Of a DNA stretch of 64,000 bases, positions 58,399-64,000 are shown one piece after another. The first letter of the stretch is position 1; each line of letters begins with the position of its first letter. The notes under the pieces were generated by a model. That model saw nothing but the letters and a program-made list of their open reading frames with translations, was not told the DNA's origin and ran no database searches. Origin of the DNA: Adiantum capillus-veneris (Eukaryota; Streptophyta; Polypodiopsida; Polypodiales; Pteridaceae); assembly GCA_014529385.2 (NCBI GenBank), contig CM043942.1, positions 63,707,184 to 63,771,183 of the forward strand, written 5' to 3'. Both the position numbers and the translations under genes were made by a program.

Positions 58399-59547
58399 TG
58401 TCAGGATTTTTTTGGAGCAAGGGATTGCGCATATGTACATACACATGCATGGTGCATCGAATAAAGGATTTCCCAATTTCCATAGCCAGGTGGTTACGTG
58501 GGGCCCACATGTGTACAGGTAGGACAGCATGTACATAGTGCATCGATTTTCACTATCACCAGTACCAGTATGTTTTTTCTACAATAATGAGGAGTTTATA
58601 GCGCGTAAAACTTCTCGAGGAAGCTATCCGCGGGCTGACGACATGAGGTAAGCAGGTGCGTCAGATGGCATCTAGTGGCGTCAGGAGGGCGAACGGGGTC
58701 AATATTTGCACGTGGATGAATACGGACACAAAGTGGTGTTTTCTTGTGAGAGTTATGCAGAAAGGTCATCATTAGGACCACTTTTTGGGTCCACTTCACG
58801 TGGTTGCGAGACGAATTATTGAAAAGAAATGAGTGCCAGGTGTGCGCATGGATGCAGCAGGGTGACAACTACGCATTGCGAGGTCAGTTTTTGGCCTGTT
58901 CGGGGTCCGTTTGAGGTCATCTAAAAGGCCAAGGGTGCCCAACTAATAAAGCTAAGTGTGGAAACTGAAAAAACAGAGAGAAGACCAGAACAAACGTGGA
59001 GAAGAGAGGAGGAACATCCGCAGGTGTGTTTTTGCTCATTTTGGAGCTTGTTTTGGCCGTAAACTGCTCATCCGAGGTCGGATTTGAGCACTTTGACATT
59101 GTGGACTGGGGTTTTGGGTCGTTCCGGACGCGATGGCGTTGTCCATTTTGCCAAATTCCTCACTCTTTTCCTATTGTTTTTTTGTGTAAGTTTCTCCTAT
59201 GAGAGAAGTTTCTCCTCTAGTTTGTGATTGTATCTGGCTTATTTTACCCATATTGTGTGAGCTATTTGCCGCATTGGTGTTGGCGCAAGCTCAATTGTAT
59301 CTAAACATCAGAAATTCTCCTCTTTTGAGCTGAGTTTTTTGGGTGTGTGTGTGTGTGTTTGTGTGGAGTGGGCAAGTGGATAGTCTCTCTCCTCTCACTC
59401 CAGAGGTGTGTTTCCTGTCTCGGCCATGTGTGTTGTGTGAGCCGAGTGGTGCCCCATAGTGTGTGTGTGTGTGTGTGTGTGTGTATCTTCCCAAGAGTGT
59501 GTGTCGGGTCGTTATAGAGGCGCTGTGTGTGTTTCATCCCGCTCACA
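58399..59547 (+). repeat. 3' LTR of the nested Ty3 element
   Basis: Full-length match to 50859-51990. The inner edge is preceded by a purine tract at 58379-58398. A (GT)n tract within it is longer than in the 5' copy. Confidence 0.92.
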
Positions 59548-60566
59548 ACGGATGATACAACCTGTAACCTTTACTTTTAGCACTATAACAAACAAAAATA
59601 CATCTGACAGCCTTATCATCCAATTTTCTGTGCTGTGTTTGTGGCACCAAAGCATATGCCAAACAACCAAAAACATGCATGTGCTCAATAGGAGGCTTCC
59701 TATCATGCCATGCTTCATATGGAGTAATAGACGACAAAGCTTTTGTAGACACCTGTTTAGTACATAAGTGGCATACATGATGGCATCAAGCCAAAAAGAA
59801 TGCGGCAAACCTTGAATTTTGACCATACATCGTGCCATTTTCGTAAGTGACCTGTTTTTCCTCTCAGCAACACCATTTTGCTGAGGTGTATAAGGCATTG
59901 TACATTGGTGTTTTATCCCACGGCTAGCTAGAAATGCATTAAATTCAAAAGACATATACTCCCCCCGTTGATTGGAATGGAGGGTTCCCATACTAAGTTT
60001 TGAGACATTTTCAGCCATAGCCAAAACTTGTTTGAAGCACATAAAACTTCGGACTTCGCTTTAAGTGGAAATACCTATGCATACCTGGAGTAATTATCAA
60101 CGAAAGTCATGAAGTAAAGGTAATTGCCCAGGGACAGAGTTTGCATGGGCTCACAAACATCACTATGCACAAGCTGTAATCTGCATGTGGCCCTAACAGA
60201 ACCATCCTTTGGAAACTTCGAACGTTGCATCTTACCCAAAACACAGCCTTCACAAACATGTTTGACAGGTGCTTCAAGAGGCAGCAAAGAAGAAACCATA
60301 TTGAATTTCTGCAAACACAGCAAACTAGCAAAATTAAGATGACCAAAATGTGCATGCCAAAGTTTTGCATCTGAAATAGTCCTTGAATCTGCAACTGCAT
60401 TTGCAAAATTTTGTCCATACTTGTCATGGAAAGTGAGCTTATATAGCCCACCGCACAAAAGGCCAGATGCAACAATTTCATCGCCAAAACTGAGATCATG
60501 AACTGTACATCTGTCATCCACAAATTTGACTACAAGTCCAAGTCTAGCAAGTGCAGATACAGACAA
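59548..60566 (-). pseudogene. Copia pre-integrase and integrase
   Basis: Frame 60566-60075 has the HHCC finger (LWHAHFGHLNFASL, CEGCVLGKMQRSKF) and the first catalytic aspartate (LQLVHSDVCEPM, FMTFVDNYSRYA). After a frameshift near 60060, frame 60042-59512 has HSNQRGEYMSFEFNAFL, where the second catalytic aspartate appears as asparagine (SNQRGEY for SDxGGEY), and PQQNGVAERKNRSL with the catalytic glutamate. It ends at GYRLYHP, where the nested element begins. Confidence 0.88.
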
Positions 60567-60572
60567 AAGATT

Positions 60573-60895
60573 CTACTTGATCCCAGGTACATAAAGTGCA
60601 TCAACAAGTGTGAAAGAACTGCCATTTGTAGCAGTAAGCACAATCTTTTCAACTCCCTGAACCGGATAAGAGGCATTGTTGGCACAAGTGACTGAATTCC
60701 CATGAGGGAAAGACTCGAGAGAGGTGAACAATTCATGGTGTGAGGTAATGTGCTTTGTAGCACCACTATCAAAATACCACACATGTGAATCTGCAGCACA
60801 ACTGACATGCATGCATCATGGATAGCAGGATTATCAGTGCACTCTGCACTAAAAGCCCATTCTGCATCAACATCAACATCACAGTCTCCTTTCAC
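60573..60895 (-). pseudogene. Copia protease
   Basis: SHVWYFDSGATKHITSHHEL contains the intact D-S-G-A active site of Copia proteases, followed by VEKIVLTATNGSSFTLVDAL and YVPGIK. The zinc knuckle that normally precedes it is not recognisable; the frame changes near 60895. Confidence 0.85.
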
Positions 60896-61685
60896 AAAAG
60901 ACTCAACAATGGCTGCATTTGTATTTTTCCACTCGCAGCAGAACCATAAAAAGTGGCTGCATTGTTGTTACCACCCTTTCTTTGAGAAGCAATAAAAGCC
61001 TGTTCAACTACACACTGTCTAGTCCTGTTTTTTCTGGAAAGTGACTCTTGCAACAGCAATGTGCATAATGCATCAAACTTGACAACTTCAGGATTTCCTT
61101 GGTTCATAAGTCTCCAAGTACTAGCAAAAGTTTGGTAAGAATTTGGTAAGGCATCAAGAAGAGTCTGCACAAGGGAACTGTCTGGAATGACTTGACCTGC
61201 AGAAATAAGTTGCTCATTAATATCCTTGACACCAGCAAGGAAAGTGTCCATACCATCTTTCTCATGCATAATCTTCGACTCTAGCTATTTACACAGGAAA
61301 GCAATTTTACCCTCATTGCGACTTGCATAAAGACCTGCTAGAACATCCCAAGCTTGTTTTGCAGATTTTGCTAAACGAATGTGAGGAACAATGGTGCACT
61401 TCACAGACAACGCAATCAATGCATCCTTTACATCCCAACGAGCTTCAAACAATTTTTGGCTATGGCTCAAAATGTCTCAAAATTTCTCAAAAGACCTGCC
61501 ACATCCTCAACATCGCCTATATCCTCAAAACCATGACGTACATCAATGCCTTGCACAATATTCCATACGCCCTTTGACACAAGGACATGTTGCATCATCT
61601 AAGCCCACATAGGGTAATTGTCCCCATCCAATCTATCCTCAGCAGCAGCAAACATCTTGAACACATTTGTGTTGTTGTCAGCCAT
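60892..61685 (-). pseudogene. Copia gag
   Basis: ATG at 61683-61685, beginning MADNNTNVFKMFAAAEDRLD. An in-frame TAG lies at 61599-61601. Further on are KLFEARWDVKDALIALSVKC and SAKQAWDVLAGLYASRNEGK, then a TAG at 61285-61287 where CAG (Gln) would fit, and MDTFLAGVKDINEQLISAGQ, SYQTFASTWRLMNQGN. This is the Copia gag fold. It starts about 320 bases after the primer site. Confidence 0.85.
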
Positions 61686-62018
61686 GGTAAATGCTACACC
61701 TGATGTGAAGACTGCCCAAAAAGAGGAGAAACAAATTGGGAACAACACGTTCTATATAGCATAAACCGTAGAAGACTGTAAGGCACTTGTTATGCAAAAA
61801 ATGAGACTGAAAGAAATTTTGCACAAAATGACAAAATAGCCTGTGCAGTACTACCTATAGTGGAAATAGAGGCCGAAATGAGCCCGAATCAAGAATCTGA
61901 GCAAACCAGCAAATGCTCACTAAACCTCATTGAAATCGGAGAAAGTGAGCAGGCGTGTGCTGGAGCAGCTGCTGCCAACGACTAAGCCCGGGAGGACGCA
62001 ACCTGCTCTGATACCAAA

Positions 62019-62242
62019 TGTTGTAATTAGGGTTGCAGAGAACACACATAGCTTGGAGAAGATGAAGGAAGCTCAAGGAACACAATAGAGAGTGTGTTAC
62101 TTAATGTGCAATGGAAAGATAGATATCCCTAGAGAGATGGGCGTATATACAATGCACGGGGGAGAACCTCCTAAAGAGGGAAAAAATGCCCCGGCGGTCC
62201 TAGTGTGTTCACACACATCACTACCACATGTATATGGTAACA
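62019..62242 (-). repeat. Copia 5' LTR with primer site at 62005-62018
   Basis: TG...CA ends (224 bp), with GGTATCAGAGC on the minus strand directly inside. It is the same family as 49203-49428 and 39224-39451. Confidence 0.92.
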
Positions 62243-62759
62243 TTGCAGATTGTGTCAATATGACGCTTTGAAATGAATGATGTAGATGTCATAAGAAATG
62301 ATAGATAGAGACAGGGAGATAGAGAAAAAGAGAGAAGACGTGACACTAGATGTGGTCCTAAATCCAAGTACCGTAGTACGTGAGCTCCTCATACTTGACA
62401 CCAAAACCCATAAAAGAATTTTGACTATCAACCCCTCTGGAGGTCTTGGTAATAGATTCGTTATAACCATTGCTTTACAAAAAGAATAAACATGAAGAAA
62501 ATAATCGTGAGTCTCCTCGGATAGAACTGGATAACTTAAGCCTTAGCAAAAGTTTGTTGTATTGTTGCATGATTCTGACAATGATGCGAACATCAAGTCC
62601 AAGATATGAAAGATCATATAGAACATGAATCAAAGCAGCATGCAAACTTTAAAGACTATTTGACTTTCAAGAAACAATGATATAATGCAATTCACACGAC
62701 TTGCTTGAGTCCCTATGAGACCCCCCTAATTTTCAGTTCCTCTTAGCATCAATATTTAT
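62243..62759. other. Flank of the Copia element; little recognised
   Basis: A plus-strand frame at 62298-62489 contains RELLILDTKTHKRILTINPS and is too short to assign. Nothing else was seen. Confidence 0.3.
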
Positions 62760-63556
62760 GCCATCTTGCACTAGAAAACTATGGAAACTTAATGTGCTCA
62801 ATATGCATTACCAGAATTCTAACATCAAGATTCACGACTCCATTATTAGCAGTGACTTTAACACGTAGTGTACGAGACAAAATCTTGGAAGAAGAACCAG
62901 TGAAATGTTCATCCTTTGATTCTGCCAGCACATTCGGAACAACCAAATTGACTTCAGGATCCTGGGAAGTGGGTCATGCATCTATTTGAGACAGAGGAGA
63001 AACACCTATGGGAGAAGGCTCTAAAGGAATATCGGCATCAATTGCTGGGAATTGCATCTCTTGCTGTATATCAGATTTTGGACGTGAAGAAGTTGAGTAG
63101 CTGCTCTGCTCCTGAGAATACCTCTCAAAACCTACAACCGTTTGGATATCCGCAAAAGAAGGGAGGTCTATTGGAGGTCGCATGCAGCCACTCTTTAGAG
63201 CACCTAAAGCATCCTACATTGCCATAATCGATACACACATAAGCGATAAGGGGTAAGCCACATTTGTAATCCCAACTCCTCCAATTCTATGGGAGGCAGA
63301 ATGGGGTTCTCCCACCTCCTGCCAGCATGGTTGCCATTTTCGTTGTACCAGGTGCAATCTTACAAAAATCTCGCAGCTCATCTTTGGAACATAATGCATC
63401 TATAAAGATCACATCAGCATGAGCATTAGACATGGCTTGTGCTCTCCATAGAGCCTCCTCCATAGAAACTGCTTGCCGGGAATCCGTTTGTCCAACAATA
63501 ACTATGTCGAGTGAGCGAGGGAGCATGGACGTGCAATGGATCCCAAGGAGTCGCAC
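62760..63556 (-). pseudogene. PEP mutase / isocitrate lyase-family protein, C-terminal part, broken
   Basis: The first frame (63556-63287) reads SLDIVIVGQTDSRQAVSMEE, ALWRAQAMSNAHADVIFIDA and then KMATMLAGGGRTPF. These are the later strands of the PEP mutase/isocitrate lyase TIM barrel, close in style to plant carboxyvinyl-carboxyphosphonate phosphorylmutase-like proteins. A frameshift near 63288 moves the reading to GITNVAYPLSLMCVSIMAM, a TAG, then DLPSFADIQTVVGFERYSQE, to a TGA near 62985, and then the same frame continues DPEVNLVVPNVLAESKDEHF to about 62780. Both stops fit single C-to-T changes (CAG, CGA). The N-terminal half with the usual catalytic cysteine loop is absent upstream. No introns are apparent between blocks, so a retrocopy is possible. 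Confidence 0.75.
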
Positions 63557-64000
63557 CAGTATTGCAGCTTATTACATAAGAGGTAGTGATCATGGTATTG
63601 CGGCATCATGTGAATGCAGGCAGGTGAGTGCTACATGCCCGCTAAAGATTCATTCTTTGCACTCCAGTCTAGGGACGAGAAGGAGAGAAGGTGCCCAATC
63701 AACTTTTACATGGGTGCTCAAAAGAGATAGAAAAGGTGACGTATTTGAGAGCGTGGGGAAGAGAGAAAGAGAGGGTGTAGTGGTGGTAGAGAGTCGATAT
63801 GTAGTTAGGTTCATGTTATGTGCTATGTAGCTGCCAGTTGATGAGAGAGAGAGGTAGATTTACATGGCCATTGAGTGGGAAAATAATAAAAAAGAAAAAT
63901 TGGTGTGGTCGTGAGTAGTCTAAAAAAACTGCGCTGCAAAGTTTACTCAAAGGAGGAATGCACAGTGAGTGTGTGGGCTCGAGTTGGGGTTCAATGCAAG
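63557..64000. other. Intergenic; nothing recognised
   Basis: Purine-rich stretches at about 63755-63860. The open frame across 63432-63830 is mostly the complement of the pseudogene and has no motif of its own. Confidence 0.4.

Larger units (their letters stand above)
50859..59547 (+). mobile_element. Tat-like Ty3 element nested in the Copia element
   Basis: LTRs at 50859-51990 and 58399-59547 (about 1.13-1.15 kb) are about 96-97% identical over the first 500 bp by eye. Between them lie a small ORF, gag, protease and a 1093-codon pol block. A purine-rich tract AGGGGAGGGGCAAATTA precedes the 3' LTR (58382-58398). Flanking Copia coding sequence continues on both sides, showing where it inserted; a clean target duplication is not visible (TGTGG left, AACGG or ACGGA right). 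Confidence 0.9.
49203..62242 (-). mobile_element. Copia LTR retrotransposon carrying a nested Ty3 element
   Basis: LTRs of about 225 bp lie at 49203-49428 and 62019-62242. The primer site TTTGGTATCAGAGC (minus) is at 62005-62018, and a polypurine tract (minus, complement of 49431-49440) precedes the 3' LTR. Minus-strand order is gag, protease, integrase, RT fragment, RNase H, which is the Copia order. Flanking bases are GTGCA (49198-49202) and TTGCA (62243-62247), a 5-bp target duplication with one mismatch. A plus-strand Ty3 element sits at 50859-59547, inside the integrase-RT linker. The central RT is deleted. Confidence 0.9.

Noticed and set aside
50854-59552. A clean 5-bp target duplication for the nested Ty3 element
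   Set aside because: The flanks TGTGG and AACGG/ACGGA do not match; the insertion is supported by the interrupted Copia coding sequence instead.

Overview
This is plant nuclear DNA, most likely from a seed-free vascular plant such as a homosporous fern. The reasons are a PLS-class pentatricopeptide repeat (PPR) gene with long runs of near-identical motifs, very dense layers of Ty3 and Copia LTR retrotransposons, a CACTA and a hAT DNA transposon, and long (GA)n, (CA)n and (CT)n microsatellites. The fern assignment is inference. There is no bacterial or organellar gene organisation and no CRISPR array, and I saw no rRNA or tRNA gene.

Layout. 1-8706: a decayed Ty3 element on the minus strand whose leader was split by a plus-strand LINE (about 4690-8330). 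8880-12270: a PPR fragment and a larger PPR gene with a broken C-terminus, minus strand. 13.1-14.3 kb: a LINE reverse transcriptase relic and a tandem duplication. 16.0-21.3 kb: a CACTA (En/Spm-type) transposon, minus strand, containing a palindrome of about 230 bp and ending in a recognisable CACTA terminus that interrupts the integrase of another Ty3 element (21.3-23.9 kb, minus). 25.7-29.7 kb: the least transposon-like part, with a TATA box, a small inverted-repeat element with its target duplication, a 174-bp tandem repeat, an intact intronless protein-kinase gene with unusual catalytic motifs, and a broken coiled-coil/RING-like gene. 29.9-33.1 kb: a broken hAT transposase (minus) followed by a 151-bp tandem repeat. 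33-49 kb: mostly decayed LTR fragments and microsatellites, with a pair of overlapping small open frames at 46.4-46.8 kb. 49.2-62.2 kb: a minus-strand Copia element carrying a younger plus-strand Tat-like Ty3 element (50.86-59.55 kb). 62.8-63.6 kb: a broken PEP-mutase/isocitrate-lyase-family gene, minus strand.

The main candidate for something undescribed is a family of small (70-72 aa) open frames seen three times: once in the leader of the Tat-like element ahead of gag, and twice as an overlapping ATGA-linked pair at 46.4-46.8 kb near a degraded Ty3 protease. The three share a clear core motif although the elements around them are very different. Second is the kinase (HND in place of HRD, DWG in place of DFG) under its own TATA box and tandem-repeat array, with a coiled-coil/RING-like relic next to it. 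Most of the other content is nested transposons, and the insertion order can be read from interrupted frames and LTR divergence. Many of the premature stops are explicable as C-to-T changes, as expected for methylated, silenced repeats.
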